Source of the DNA: JAJYBV01 sp021812265
Lineage (GTDB): Bacteria; Chloroflexota; Ktedonobacteria; Ktedonobacterales; JACDGC01
Direction: 5' to 3'
DNA length: 64,000 nt
NCBI GenBank assembly: GCA_027459525.1
Contig: DAIDIC010000198.1
Location: forward strand, 69,056-133,055
Shown: one piece after another, positions 63,965-64,000 of the stretch
Layout: each line of letters opens with the position of its first letter
How positions within the stretch are numbered: position 1 is the first letter of the stretch
Notes under the pieces: model-generated
What the model saw: the letters and a program-made list of their open reading frames with translations, nothing else
What the model was told of the DNA's origin: nothing
The model's database searches: none
Position numbers and translations under genes: made by a program

Positions 63965-64000
63965 CAACCCCGAGGGATCTGCTAGCTGCCCCGTGTAGCC

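Noticed and set aside
1..64000. CRISPR array or prophage
   Set aside because: No regularly spaced repeats, cas-like genes, integrase or phage structural genes were seen; the repeat copies are scattered and have inverted ends.
1..64000. tRNA or rRNA genes
   Set aside because: Reading the intergenic gaps showed no cloverleaf with T-arm GTTCRA core and no rRNA-like stretches.

Overview
The window looks like a chromosomal segment of a flagellated member of the Chloroflexota. That placement is inferred from protein families. Three consecutive genes encode TIGR03663/Agl23-like and DUF2298 (Chlor_Arch_YYY) membrane proteins, families known mainly from Chloroflexi and Archaea. Many intact housekeeping genes also have recognisable bacterial form. 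Base composition is fairly balanced with a strong liking for GCGC-rich words. No rRNA, tRNA, CRISPR array or intact transposase was seen.

Layout. 1-8.1 kb (minus): a motility operon running SDR oxidoreductase, fliQ, fliR, flhB, flhA, PilZ protein, FliA-type sigma factor, and a secreted anchored protein cut by the left edge. Its upstream promoter carries two palindromic operator-like sites. 8.1-12.4 kb: an orphan GAF histidine kinase and a divergent PAS/GGDEF diguanylate cyclase. 12.6-15.0 kb: an hppD-hmgA tyrosine/homogentisate operon ending in a strong hairpin. 15.0-19.0 kb: an accessory stretch with a methyltransferase bracketed by two inverted copies of a small repeat, an XRE regulator, a structured RNA unit encoding a 20-residue peptide, a two-TM protein and a DUF4256 protein. 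19.1-23.3 kb (minus): mnmE, an RNase D-like/HEAT fusion, a receiver-like/DUF4388 protein, and csrA with a decayed csrA duplicate upstream. 24.3-27.7 kb: lipoprotein, a four-cysteine protein and ftsZ. 27.7-39.0 kb (minus): three giant membrane glycosyltransferase-like genes followed by hutH. 39.3-42.8 kb: enoyl-CoA hydratase, a DNA methyltransferase with a nuclease-like tail, and a HEAT protein. 42.8-50.5 kb (minus): a complete pyrR-pyrB-pyrC-carA-carB operon with a PyrR-type hairpin over the pyrR ribosome binding site. 50.5-58.5 kb: a TSUP permease, a class-I amidotransferase, a sulfotransferase, nadE-prs, a glutaredoxin, and an AAG glycosylase with an overlapping 52-codon membrane gene. 58.9-63.8 kb: lon and a PAS kinase with an eroded ATPase domain.

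How the parts fit. Flagellar export, a flagellar sigma factor, a PilZ c-di-GMP receptor, a diguanylate cyclase and CsrA are the usual toolkit for a motile/sessile switch. The pyr operon, prs and nadE form a nucleotide/PRPP/NAD block. A small non-autonomous repeat family (four clear copies) is scattered through the intergenic spaces. The best candidate for something undescribed is the promoter-to-terminator RNA unit at about 17.15-17.52 kb. It has a hidden ribosome binding site, a 20-codon ORF and several mutually exclusive stems.
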